This document shows positions 11,780 through 23,348 of a DNA stretch of 64,000 bases, piece by piece. Each line of letters starts with the position of its first letter. The stretch's first letter is position 1. The stretch is from contig OX387182.1 of assembly GCA_947561395.2 (NCBI GenBank), positions 54,645,283-54,709,282 on the forward strand, read 5' to 3'. The position numbers and the translations under genes are program-made. The DNA is from Buxus sempervirens (lineage: Eukaryota; Streptophyta; Magnoliopsida; Buxales; Buxaceae). A model generated the notes under the pieces. It was not told the DNA's origin and ran no database searches. It saw only the letters and a program-made list of their open reading frames with translations.

Positions 11780-13320
11780 ATCACAATGAGAGTTTTAATT
11801 ATGGAAGATTATGAATTAGGTACATTTGAAGAAGCTATTAATGGTAGTGAGGCTACAAGTTGGAAGAAAGCTATGAGTAAAGAGATAAATGGACTTCCCA
11901 AGAACAAAACTTGAGAATTAGTGAAACTATCAAAATGGCGAAATGAGATTTAGTTCAAATAGGCTTACAAATACAAGAAAAGGCAAGAACTGAGAGATAA
12001 TAAAATGATTAGCAAGGTTAGTTGCCAAAAGTATTCTCTCAAAAGGAAGGCATTGATTTTTCAAAAGTTTTTGTACTTATTAAACTTGTTTCCATTTGCT
12101 TGGTTTTTTGTTCTAGTTGCTATGTTTGATTTAGAACTCAAACAAATTTATGCGAGAATTGTATTATTGCATGGTGATCTTAAGGAAGATTTTTATATGA
12201 AGCAAGCTTAAGGATTCATTGAACAAGGCAAGAAAGAACTAGTGCATAAGCTAAACAAGTCTTTATATGAGTTGAATCAGGCATCAAGGCAATGGTTCAA
12301 GAAGTTTGAGAAATTAATGTGGGATATTTGTTACTAAAGAAACCAATATAATCATTATGTTTACATAAAGTTCTTAGAAGATGGCACTTGATGTTGGAAT
12401 TGTATGTTGATAATATGTTGCTTGTGGGTAAGGATAAATCAAAGATTAAGAGCTAAAGGCACAATTAACAGAGGCATTTGAAATTAAAGATCTCAAGCCA
12501 TGACACATATCCTTAAGATATAATTACAAGAGATAGAGAGAATGGATATTTGTCAATCTCACAAAAGCGATTCATTGAGAAGGTTAATGGAAGGTTTCGA
12601 TGGATAACCCAAGCCCGTGAAGAGACTAGTGCCATCTAATTTCAAGTTGTCTTTAGAATAATATCCAAAAACCAAAGAAGAAAATGAGCCAGGTTTCTTA
12701 TGTAGGTTTTGTAGGGAGGGTAATGTTTGCTATGGTTTGTACACTACAAGGCTAGATATCTCTTACATGGGTAGGGTCTTGAGTCTGTTTATCGCTAATC
12801 CAAGTAAAGTGCATTGGGATGTTGCTAAATAGGTGCTTCGTTGATTTAAAGATAGTAGCAACTACACCATCACATAATATAAGGATTCAAAGTAAATGCA
12901 TGGATTTGTTGATGCAAGCTATGCTAGTGGCATTGACAAAAAAAAAAGGATTTACTATTGAATATATATATTTTGCTTAAGAAATGGTCCAGTTGTATGT
13001 CAAAGATACAAATAGAAGTGGATTGTCTACTACATAGAATTAATGGAAGATTGCAAAGAAGCAATGTAACTTCAAAGTCTTAAGGGTGAAATTGGTTTTG
13101 AGTCCAAAACCCATGGAATTGCTTGTGACAACATGAATGCTATTTGTTTGGCTACGAACCTTGTAAACCATAAAAGAACTAAACATGTTAGTGCCCAATA
13201 TCACAGTGTGTGTGAAGTTGTGGAAATGGCAAGGTTCGAGTCTTGAAGGTTGGAACTACAGAGAATTCAACTAACATTTTGACCTAAACAGCGACTCTAG
13301 GAAAGTTGGAATTGGACTTG
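11780..13320 (+). mobile_element. Ty1/copia retrotransposon, decayed reverse transcriptase and RNase H region
   Basis: Broken frames show the order of a copia pol gene: WKKAMSKEI near 11865, LHGDLKEDFYMKQA (12168-12208, the conserved HGDL..E.YM.QP motif), HKLNKSLYELNQASRQWFKK (12240), YVDNMLLVGKD (12400), RLDISYMGRVLSLF (12755), then RNase H text GFVDASYASG (12905) and a short conserved tail near 13180. Numerous stops and frameshifts mean it is dead. The 5' part (gag, protease, integrase) is missing. The coding stretch stops at 13320 where a second element is inserted, and resumes at 20159. Confidence 0.88.
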
Positions 13321-13589
13321 ATGTAAAACCCCGACCCGGATTATATCTTAATTATTAAGATTAATTATCTAAAGTGTGATTATTAAACTAATTAAGTACT
13401 TGTGTTATGAAGATGAGGTAAATGTGGATTATTCTTAAGGATTTAGAGAAATCAATTGAACTTTATGAAAGTTATTAAAGTAAGCTTAATTAATGTTATT
13501 TCTCAATTCTAATTGTCTAAGATACTCTCCAATTAACTTTAGTGAATTGGAAATCAAATTCTGAAAAATTAGACTTATGTGTACCTAGA

Positions 13590-14740
13590 GTAATTCCCAA
13601 GTATACCCATGGTACCCCAAAGTTTACCCCAGGCACCCTCCCGGATAACACTAGTGTATACCCATGTATACCCCAAAATACTCTAAAAAATACTTAAAGT
13701 AACTCTTAAGTATACCCAAGGTACCCTCCCAATTACCACTATAGTACCTCTTATATTACCCAATTTACTCTCATTGTATGCCCAAAGTATACTCAAGTAT
13801 TGCCCAAGGTACCACCAAATTATACCTAAAGTACGCCCAAGTATTACCCAAGGTACCACCCAAGTGATACTTAAAGTACCCCCCAATTATACCTAAGGTA
13901 CCCCACATGTATCCCTAAGGTACCCTACTTTAATTGCTTAAGGTACCCCCTGTGTTTATCTAAGGTATCCCCTTCTGTTTGCCTAAGCTACCCCATTCGA
14001 ATACCTAAAGTATCCCCTAATTATACCTAAGGTACCTCACTTGTATTGCCTAAGGTAACCCTTTATTTTAACTAAGGTACTTTACTGTTTTACTTAAAAT
14101 ACCCCATTGTTTATTTAAGGTACATTCCCTTATACAGCTAGGGTACCCCCTTTGTATAGCTAGAGTACCCCCTTATATTACTAAGGTACATCCCTTACAT
14201 CACCTAGGGTACACCCCTTGTATTTCCTAGAGATACTCCTCTCATATAAGTAAGGTACCCCCACTGTTTTACCTAGGGTACACCCCCTATATAACCAAAG
14301 TACCCCATTTATCTAACTAAAGTAACCCCTATATAAGTAAGATAACCCCCACTGTTTTGCCTAAGGTATAACCCCTTATATAGCTAAGGTAGCCTCCTCA
14401 TATAACTAAAGTACACCCCTTCTATAGTTAAGTACCCTCCTCAATATAACTGAGGTACACCCCTCTAAGCTTATTCAAAGTTTACCCCTTAGAATAACTA
14501 AGGTAAATCCCTTGAAACATCAAGGTATCTTCTCAAATAACTAAAGTACCCCTCATATAACAGAGGTACCCTTCTGTGTTAACTGAGGTATACCTCCCAA
14601 GCATCCCTAAAGCATGCCTTTTGAAGTGGCTAAGGCAAACACCCCACTTAACACTAAGGTACCCCACTTAATACCAAGGTACTCCACTCGAATAACAATA
14701 AGGTAGCCCTTGTATGCCTTAGGTACACCCTAGGGTTTAG
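13590..14740 (+). repeat. Degenerate tandem array with GGTACCCC core
   Basis: About 1.15 kb made of dozens of short variable units, typically 20-30 bp, each with a version of TAAGGTACCCC. Units differ in the bases between cores, so this is an old or fast-diverging array. It lies just upstream of the TATA box near 14790, in U3 position. The minus-strand open frame at 13683-13886 is only the translation of this array. Confidence 0.85.
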
Positions 14741-14779
14741 TTGAATAAAAGCTTTGTTTGGGGGCAGATTTGAAAGACC

Positions 14780-14800
14780 AAACTTGGGCATATAAAATCA
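14780..14800 (+). promoter_or_regulatory. TATA box of the outer LTR
   Basis: GGGCATATAAAATCATGCC follows the GGTACC array and is followed by a leader-like AAGAGGAAG-rich stretch, consistent with a U3/R junction some 30 bp downstream. Confidence 0.45.
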
Positions 14801-15354
14801 TGCCATAATTTCTATTCTAAGTGTTTTTGAGAACACTTTCTCTTGTCTGGGTCGTATAGAACAAGAGGAAAAGTGCGGGAGCTTGCTTGGAAGCTTCAAG
14901 AGGAAGAAGAAGAATGAGAGAAGAGCTTGAAGAGAAGTTTGCTTCTCCATTAACAAGAAAGTAGCAAACCCTTCAAAACAAAATGAATTACTAAAAATTC
15001 ATATTCTCTCTCTAGGGTTTGATTCATTTGAAGAAATGATCTTGCATGTTGCTATTTGCTTTTAAAATTCGTAGGTTTTGATTGTATGATGATCTTGGTT
15101 AGTTTTCTATTGATTTGCCATGGATTTCCAACTCTATTGATCATATTTCATATTAGGGTTTGAGATTTGTGTCTTGAATAAGGTTTCATGTGTTTGATTT
15201 GTGTTCATGTAGATTTGAAATGAATCTTTGTTTTAGAAGGTGTTTTTAAGTGTGTTGGGATGTTTTGTGATCACCCATTTTGATTTTGGAAAAGTTGGAA
15301 AGGATTTACATGAGTTTTGTGTTGAAAATAGTCAAAATATTTCAAAATCCCGAC

Positions 15355-15630
15355 CTTGCAATTAATCCTGAACTTTGGCGATTAATCTTGAGCCAAAACC
15401 CCTAAAAACAAGTCTCTGTTATCCTAATCACGAATCAGGATTAGCCTGGGCGATTAATCCATAGCTTCAACGCACGCACGTTGCCTTGTTTATTTTCTTA
15501 CCGCACGAACGTCAATCCTTAACTGGCGCGTGCTGCCTTTGTTTTAACCTCAATGCCTGAACCTTTAAGTCTCAACGCCCGAACATTGAGCTAATCGCCC
15601 CTGGGCGATTAATCCAGGGGCTAATCGTGG
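15355..15630. repeat. GCGATTAATCC motif array
   Basis: Repeated, partly palindromic copies of GGCGATTAATCC and its complement-like forms (GGATTAGCCTGGGCGATTAA, AATCGCCCCTGGGCGATTAA). One of three unrelated short-motif arrays in the same insertion. Confidence 0.6.
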
Positions 15631-16276
15631 ACCCTGTTTCTTGAGTTCTTCACCCTTTTTCTCTCCCACCCTTTCCCAAACAACCCAAGCCTCTTGTACA
15701 TCACCCTTATTATATGCATTTAAGTAAATGTCCTGTGTATTTATTGCTTCATTTACTTAAGTCTTTACATGTAAATAAGGTTTTACCCCCCATTTGGAAC
15801 CAATAAAAATACTCCAAAGGCCCAATTCTCAACCAATAAAAAGTCAACTTTCCAGTTTGTGCCTAATTTTCCAGTTTTCCCGATTTTCATAAAAGACCAC
15901 TTTTTGAGTTTGATATCCAAATGAGTGATTCAGAAGCCTAGAAAATTCTAGATGATTTGTATACCCTCCAATAAACCACAGCTAAATTTTGAGCCTGAAA
16001 TTCCTTGTAGATTTGTCTAGAAAAATTCTACACCAAAAAGTCAACATTTTTATCCAGACTTAGAATATTTTTTAGGTCCAAAACTTTTCGTCTCGGAATC
16101 TATTGATTTTTGGTAGGGTGACCTTATTAGGAATCCTAAGACTATTCCACTCATCCAAAATGTATTTTGAAGATTTTATGGTATTCGTTTTGATTGATTT
16201 TGGATTTCATGAACCGAAGTGTGAGACACGGGAAAAAATCACCGGAGATGATCATCCCTCCGTCAACACACGGGGC

Positions 16277-18545
16277 TCGATGTAAAAGGTTGGGAGAGTC
16301 ACCACCATTCAGATTTTGGAGGTGTGAATGGACACCAAAATCATCAAAATATGCAAAAAGTGCTAAAAGGCAAATTCTAGGGTAAAAATAACCCTACTTG
16401 AAAATTAAATCCAGAGATGGGTAAGGGGATTAGATTATGAACAGGGGAAGGTATTAGGCACCCTCATTCATCCACACAAGGTGGGTTCCAAGTGTTTGTT
16501 CATGCAAAAAAAGAAATTAGAAAGCTTGCTAAAAATTATCAAAAACCTTGAAAAAGGCCAAATATATGATATCTCCACATGAAGATCCAAATGAATTTCA
16601 GATCCTCTTTTATGTCAATATCATTTCTGGAATATCAACAAAAATGGAAATCCAAAGCAAAAGTTGCACAAAACCAAGTTGAGTTAAATCCGGAAAATTC
16701 GGTGAAAAGTAATGCCATTTGTCTTGAAATCATTCAAAATCAATTTTAAATTGAATCAAACCAAATCCATTTGAAAGATCCTGGTAAATAAGAGACTCAT
16801 GCAAAATTTCAAGTAAATCCGGTTGAAATCCTAGGAGTTATGTTCATTTAAAGTTGCTGCTGGGGAAAATCAAAAGTGATAAGCATGCAAGTTTGGAAAA
16901 TCACCTAGAAAAATCCACTACATAAAAATCCACGAAATTTGGTGTGATTGAAGTCTGTATGGCCATCTTTCGAATGAAACTAGCCTCATACAAAAATTCA
17001 TTCGGATGTGCCTTGGGTGGTCTCCCGAACAGGCCCCGAAGATCACAGATTTACCCAGAAAAGTGCTGATGAACAGCTCTGAGTAAATCTGTTGCTCACG
17101 ACACAAATGGAGTCAAAAAATTATGAAACCAATTGGATTTTAAAATAGACTCATAAAGGAGTGCCCAGAAACAAAAATCACTCGGATCGGGTTTAAAACG
17201 AACACATGGCACTCCATCGAAGTGACAAGTTCCGTATTTAAACCTGAACTGTCCAATCAACTTCTACAGAGAGGTGTCAAAAATCCGCTTGATAACAATT
17301 AATGAAATTTGGTAGACATAAACAAGACAGCCTCACCTTTCCCATGGTTCTAGAATCACTCCAAAATTCATCCGGACGATGAAGTTATGAGTGTCCGAAG
17401 TAGGGGTACAGTTGCTGTCAAGTTAAGCCTTTTTTGAACAAAACCAACTCAAAACTGTGATAAAGTGTGTGTGATTCGTGCAAGATGAATCCAAATCTTT
17501 TAAAACCATTCCAGAATTGATTGAGGCCATTTATTTCAGATTTGTCACGATAAATGTAATAAACCCAAAATATGAACCTATCCCGCCAAAACGGGTGCAA
17601 TGTATGTGTAAGTGAAAATCATTCAAGAACAATATAACCACATAGCATGCATTCTCATTCATTTAAAATAGGGTTCTAAAAGCAACCTAGGGTTTCATTC
17701 CATTATCGTTTCCCTTAGTTCTCTCTCCCCGTTAAACACGGTTCTTCAAGATAATCTTGGGGTACTTTGAATATGAAACAGGCTTCAAAGACTCAAAAGG
17801 CTTTATTCTAAATAGGTTCTAGTACTAGGGTCAATCCCCAGTCTCGTTTCTCCTAGATCCCGCCTTCACGTTTTACGGCTAGGGGGAGTCTTAAGATACT
17901 TTGAGCCGGGGAAGGATTTTCATACACACAAAAAGGCCTTATTCTACAGAAAGGTAGAAGAAGAGATCTAGATTTAGAAATGTAAAATAGAAAATAAAAG
18001 ATAAGTTTGAGGCTTACCTGAGTTCTGGAAGGAATTCCGCAGCGGTTTCCCTCTTCACTCGGAGCTCTTCTTGGCAAGAATTATTAGCAAGAGAATTAAT
18101 GGCCATTTGCTTAAGGAGGAGCCTCCTATTTATAGGCAAAGGCTAGGGTTAGGGTTGGTGAGTATGGTAGACACAATATAATGTCTATAGCCCACCAACC
18201 TTAACCCTAAGGCTATTTCCGAGATTTCCACTCATTTAATAAGGGATATGATGGTAAAAGGTGAAAGCTCTCAGAAAACCCTAATTTTGAGCAAAACTAG
18301 TGTATCCGGTATGTCAGGTCGGATACACAAGTGCCTTAATGTATCCGGCATATGATGCCGGATACATTGAGGTCTGCTTGTATCCGGCATCTTCCATCGG
18401 ATACGAAGAAAAACACTTGTATCCGGCCTGAGTTGCCGGATACAAGGAAAAAACTCATTTTCTCAAATTATGTGCTAGCTTTCAAGGAGATAAGGATTTT
18501 TTATGATTATTGATCATTTTGAAAGTGCAATTTGGGGTGTCTACA
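16277..18545 (-). mobile_element. Probable inner Tat-like LTR, minus strand
   Basis: Read on the minus strand from 18545 it begins TGTAGACACCCCAAATTGCA, a typical start for Tat-lineage gypsy LTRs. It then has a motif array (18440-18302), a TATA box CCTATAAATAGGAGGC near 18140-18120, and a long leader. At the far end GGAAGGTATTAGGCACCC (plus, 16446) is text often seen near Tat/Ogre LTRs. The exact distal end and target duplication are not found, so the outer limit is approximate. Confidence 0.5.
18302..18443. repeat. Array of GTATCCGGC hairpins, four units
   Basis: Four units about 39 bp apart, each a short inverted repeat of the form TATCCGGC-(7-8 nt)-GCCGGATA with variable loop and spacer. 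Two more units lie at 19071-19136. Confidence 0.8.
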
Positions 18546-18944
18546 ACTGTCTCTCTTTGCGGGAGTTGCGAAGCAATGAGCAGCAAAGATTAGACAAGCC
18601 CAAATTGCACTCCCTGAGCCTTGATTTGCTTGGTTCAATTCAATTTTGTAAAAATAATTTTTAGGTGAAGATTTGCCAAAAAACCCTAACTTTAAGGGGG
18701 CATTTCTCCAAGAATTCTTAAATTCCACTAAGCTCTCGTGGCTATAAGTGGATTTTAAGCCCAAAAATAGGATTTTTTGAAAACTGATTTTTTTATCAAA
18801 CCAAGATAAAAATTGAGTGAATATCTTCCTTTTTTGACCAACACATTTCCTCACGTTGTCCTAAACTCCACTGAGCTCTCGTGGCTATGAAGAGGATTTT
18901 AAGGCAAAATAAGGATTTTTGTGAAAATAGCAGACTTTGGAGCA

Positions 18945-19071
18945 TATTTTTTCTTGCTTTTTCATTCTTTTTTTTTCTTTTTTTCTTTTTTTCTTCCCCT
19001 TTTTTTTTCCTCTTTTTTCTTTTCTTTCTGTTTCTTCTTTTTTTTTTTCCTGTTTTTTTTTCTTTTTTTTT
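18945..19071. repeat. Pyrimidine tract (T/C-rich, 127 bp)
   Basis: Almost entirely T with scattered C on the plus strand. The long frames read across it (Lys/Arg- or Phe-rich) are artefacts of composition. On the minus strand it is a poly-purine tract. Confidence 0.85.
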
Positions 19072-19136
19072 GTATCCGGCATGTTTAGCCGAATAAGAAT
19101 GATCTTGCTTGTATCCGGCTTGATTCACCGGATACA
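19071..19136. repeat. Two further GTATCCGGC hairpin units
   Basis: GTATCCGGCATGTTTAGCCG and GTATCCGGCTTGATTCACCG continue the motif of 18302-18443, separated from it by 630 bp. They are followed by CTTATAAAAGTCGCGCG, a TATA-like box directly abutting a GC-rich palindrome (AAAGTCGCG...CGCGACTTT). Confidence 0.75.
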
Positions 19137-19179
19137 CCTGCTTATAAAAGTCGCGCGCGACCGCGACTTTTCCTCTTCT

Positions 19180-19980
19180 TTTCTCCTTCTCCATTTGCAA
19201 ACCCCGGCTACATCTCTTTCGTTCTTCGACGACCAACGATCATCCTTTCTTCTCCGGCCATTTCCGACGATTCCTTGAGCTCCGGCGACACCTATTGATG
19301 TCGGCGAAGATCTTCAGAACTCTGAAGATCTTCTCACATGATCACCCAAACGAACTCGCCTGGTATCTGTAGGAACTCCCACAATCAATCTCCCCAACCC
19401 GGAACTCCAAGGTAGAGGAAGGAAGAAGAAAAGAAAGGTTTTATGGCTCAAAAGATGAAAACCTAGAAGAAGGGTTTTCAGAAGAGAAAATGATATTTAG
19501 GGCTTCTAAAACGTAGCTCTCTTAGGTTTAGAAGGTCCCTCATCCTATTTAAAGGTTCCCCAAAAAGTTTGAAGTCAATCCGAATTGAAACAAGTAAGTT
19601 ATGTAATTTTTCGTAACTTTTCAGAAATTTTGATGTTTGAACATTCGAACACTCAGAAAATGCTTAGCAAATGCCACCCTTTAAAAATTGAACGTTCGAT
19701 CGGTCAGAGAACGTTGGTCGAACGCTAGTCTCGGGTTTCTCTGCAGAACATGAATGTTCGAACGGCCAGAGAACGTTGGTCAAACACCACTCTATAGAAA
19801 TTGAACGTTCGAACGGGCAGAGAACATTGATCAAACGTTGGGCATAACTTCTTCAATTTGACTCCGATTTTAACGCCGTTTGAACCATGTCTTCTTGGAC
19901 TCAAACTAAACATTATAAACACACTTAAACACTTTCTTTTTGACACTGAATTAAACTAAACTAAAATATTAAACCTAACA
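19180..19980 (-). mobile_element. Third LTR-like promoter module, minus strand
   Basis: Minus strand from 19980: TGTTAGGTTTAATATTTTAG, then a GAACGTTCGA motif array (19850-19635), then a TATA box (CTTTAAATAGGATGAGGG, about 19557-19540) and a leader. Same order as the other modules. The distal end is uncertain. Confidence 0.45.
19635..19850. repeat. GAACGTTCGA motif array
   Basis: Three units of about 75 bp, each with GAACGTTCGA or GAATGTTCGA, a copy of CAGAGAAC[GA]TTG[GA]TC and AAACG/AACAC text. GAACGTTC is itself a perfect 8-bp palindrome. Confidence 0.75.
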
Positions 19981-20158
19981 CATATGATATTTTGATTAGA
20001 TGGAAATTTTTATTCCATGCGACTTTAGTCATGCACTCTGATAATTACATTGTAATTGCCCAGGAAATTGTGTTTATCAGGTTCTATTGGGCCCATAAGT
20101 AGGTCTCGGAGACGGGTCAGTGCCGTGATAGGGTAGACCTGGATCTGGGGCACTACAC

Positions 20159-20655
20159 TTGACTTCTTTAAGCATCACGCTAACTTGAATTGGCGGATTT
20201 GGAAATGGCAAGATGAATTTTTTATCAAGGTGGAGATTGTTGAGAGGTGATACACTATCACCATTATTTTCTTATTCTTCTCTTGGGGACTTGTACATTA
20301 CTTAACACAGGGGTCGCTCTTGTAAAGTTAACAATAGAGTTTACTGATAATTAATGTGATTGATGAGAGAGGGTTTCTCTTATGCAGGGTTATAGACACT
20401 AGAAAGTGGGTTTCTTAGAAGAGAAGAAAAGAGAGATGAGAAGAGGGTTTTCTTTATAAGGGTTTCACTGCTCTTTCTCTTGCAAGATTTGGTTCCAAGA
20501 TTCTTGGTAGTACTTTCATAATGTTTTTGGGATTGTAAATACATTGCGAGAGTGTATAAGTTGTGAGAGCACTTGGGTAATTAATTAGTTTTAGGTGCCA
20601 AACTTATAGATTTGTACGTGCCTTGAATCCTCTCTTGCTATAACTTTTACCATTG
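20159..20655 (+). mobile_element. 3' end of the split copia element: pol tail, polypurine tract and LTR
   Basis: The frame interrupted at 13320 continues as LDFFKHHANLNW. At 20220-20240 TATCAAGGTGGAGATTG is the standard copia polypurine tract, immediately followed by the LTR start TGTTGAG. The LTR runs to about 20655 with a leader and T-rich tail. The matching 5' LTR was not found. Confidence 0.8.
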
Positions 20656-23348
20656 ATAATGGTTTTTTATCTAGCTAGCTAGATTAGTTGTGGACATAGG
20701 CCTTAGTACTAAACAATGTTAAATATTGTCTTTTGATTGTGGTTATGTTCTTGCTCATTTTCTACGACGTAGTAGCTTGCTTGCACTTGGATTTGATGTT
20801 TGTGGTGTATTATCAATAATTTGTGGCTTTGTTTGCACTTCAAAATAGCTAGTAAATTATTCAAAAGCAATGGAACTTCACAGCAATGCACCTATTAAGG
20901 ATGCTCGACCATAATGAACTCATGAAGCCATTCAAGACAAAGGCTAGAAATTAATAAAGATACAAGCTAGCTAAATAGGTTTAATATAATGAGTGCAGGT
21001 CATTTAACATCAAACAATGGATAAATGCAAAACTCAAATTTTGTATTCTACTCTAAATTTATATAAATTTCGTATACTATTTATATAACTTTGTAAATCC
21101 TAAAATCAATTAATAACCTTCTAAAAGCTAGATGGTAACACATAATAACAAGCTATGAAATTCTATTGTGAAACAATTTTAAAGCTTAGCTCAGGTAAAG
21201 TAAGTCTAAAAAATTTATTAATGTTAAAACAAAATTTTGTGCCATATCGGACCCATGACGTGACAAATCTTTAATTCCCAAATTTTAAGAGAAAGTAGAA
21301 TAAATTAAATTCAAACCAAGAAACTAATCCAAGCATGAGTAGGGTCCAAGCCATCCCCATTGGTATACCAAATTACCAATAGGCTAAACGAAGTTTATAC
21401 AAAAAAAATATTATGAAATTTTAGGTTGTCAAAATTATTGCATGGCTTGATAAGAGTAAGTTCAAGCAAAGTGTTCCCACAAAGATTTAATACATCGAAA
21501 AGAACTTCCATAGATTGCATGTTTGAAACCTTGAATTTTGGGAGAAAAGAAAACAAAATGCCAGAGAAAACAATTTCTCTTGTTTGGTTGGAATTCATGA
21601 TAATATTTTGATAACAAATTTTGTTTAAAATTTTTCTTTTTGGGATATAAAATCTTTTTGTCCCAAAAGGTAGGCATGTTGGGATGAAATAAGAGGAAGA
21701 TTGTATCACTTCATATAATACTCTAACTTAATTCATTTTATCCCCTAACTTCCATTAACACCATCCAAACTTATTGAAATATACAAGTTCTTATCATTAA
21801 ATAGTAATATATTATCAAAATACACCGTTCTTTTATCCGTATTTCTTGTACTGTCCAAATTATTGAGAGGAAACATAAATCATTCCTTTTCTTGTCTCCA
21901 TATTCCTTGTACCATCCAACCGCTTGAAAGGACATTAAGACCATTCCTTCACTAGCTAACTCATGCATCATCCTTCGGTAATTAATCAATGATTTGGTAT
22001 GTGATGGGCTTTAAAGCAAACATCCTAAAATCCATAAATGTCACCATTGCAAACTTTCTTCTTCCAGCATCTTGGCTAACATACTTCTTTAGAATGCATC
22101 CTGTATATCCTTAGCATGGTCAAAAGTGCAATGGATATCATAATCCGTTTAAAATATTATTCTGATATATCTTGTATGGTTTGAAATAAGCTTTGTGTTC
22201 CTCATTTTAGGGTCAAAAATTTCTACTTCTAGGATTAAAAGAACAAAGGCAATTTCTAGAGTTTCAAATAGAAAAAGGATTTTATGTTTCCATCATCTGT
22301 AGTTTAGAGCCAACCAACAGTCCAATTTCACAAACTGTATAGATAGGTTTCACAAATTGGAGGAACTCTATGGGCTCATAATTTCTTAGACTAAATAAAA
22401 GGAATTTCGGTATTAAGTTTGCTATAGAAAATAGTTGGTTCTAAATTTTGATGGGGTGCATAACAAATTACAAGAAAAAAACCAAAGAAGAATAATAGGA
22501 CTTATCAAATATGTTGACTGTGGCATGCAAACTTTATAGTGTCCTTAATATTGAAGTCGCCCCTTATTGGACTAAGTCCTTAGTGTATTGTGTTTGTGGT
22601 AGTCGGCGTCCAAGATTCAATAGTATTTGACATCCTAGTAGGTTGCACTAACTATTAGACTAGAGGTGAACTTGATGGTGTATCACTCATTGTAGGATCT
22701 TGAAGACAAAGACGAAGAAGATAGAATGAGAAAACATTTTTGCATGAGAGGTGCTTCTCTTTAAATGTTTTGAAATCTTTGAATGGATTGTGAGAATCCC
22801 TATTTATAGAGACTTTGGACTATTCCAGACACACCTTTTTAAGTGAATAGGTGTGTCCAAGGGACACATAACTGTCTTTCACTTGAAAAGTTGTGTCCAT
22901 AAGGCACAAGCACCTATTCAGACATACATTTTGAAGTGAAAAATGTATCCCTGTCCAAGGGACATATAGGTGTCTATTGACTTGAAGGGTTGTTGAAAGA
23001 ACATAAGCTCATGTTGTCATCTGGGAGGAGTTGTATCGCACAAATTTTGTTCCTTATGTCAAGAAATGTGTTTTGACAAATCAATTTTCAAATTAAATTT
23101 TGAAAACCAAATGTTCGAAATTTTATAATTTTAAATTATTTTTTGAAACTTTATAAATTTTGAATTACTTAAACTCAAAGACCTAAGCCCACAAAGCCTA
23201 TTTTTTTTTTTAAACCCATTAAGAATCCCTATACTAAAGAATTTAATGATGCACTTGCATAAAACCTATGTGATACTAAAGTACTAGGGTGAATTTTGAA
23301 TCAACCAAATTACAACAACCCAAAGTCAAGCATAATTTTTGACCCACT
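20656..23348. other. Intergenic transposon debris, no gene recognised
   Basis: AT-rich. On the minus strand near 22808-22790 CTCTATAAATAGGGATTC is a good TATA box, next to repeated text (AAGTGAATAGGTGTGTCC, CCAAGGGACA) at 22830-22990 in U3 position, so 22560-23040 is probably another LTR fragment. The 104-codon minus frame at 21395-21709 resembles nothing known to me. Confidence 0.4.

Larger units (their letters stand above)
13321..20158 (+). mobile_element. 6.84-kb nested LTR-retrotransposon insertion inside the copia element
   Basis: The insertion starts TGTAAAACCCCGACCCGG and ends GGGGCACTACA (TG...CA), with perfect 5-bp repeats CTTGA on both sides (13316-13320 and 20159-20163). Removing it restores the host frame GIGLDFFK across the site, so these are true boundaries. 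Inside are LTR-type promoter modules and repeat arrays, but no gag or pol frame that I can read. It may be an oversized solo LTR (as in the Tat/Ogre group of Ty3/gypsy) with further LTRs nested inside, or a non-autonomous derivative. No long direct repeat of the two ends was seen. Confidence 0.8.

Noticed and set aside
13683-13886. 67-codon minus-strand frame with regular Trp/Gly pattern
   Set aside because: It is the translation of the GGTACC repeat array.
18302-18443. CRISPR-like array because of about 39-bp spacing
   Set aside because: Plant nuclear context, imperfect units and hairpins inside an LTR; no cas genes. It is an LTR promoter repeat.
18796-19278. Long Lys-rich and Phe-rich open frames on both strands
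   Set aside because: They only translate the T/C tract at 18945-19071 and contain no domain.
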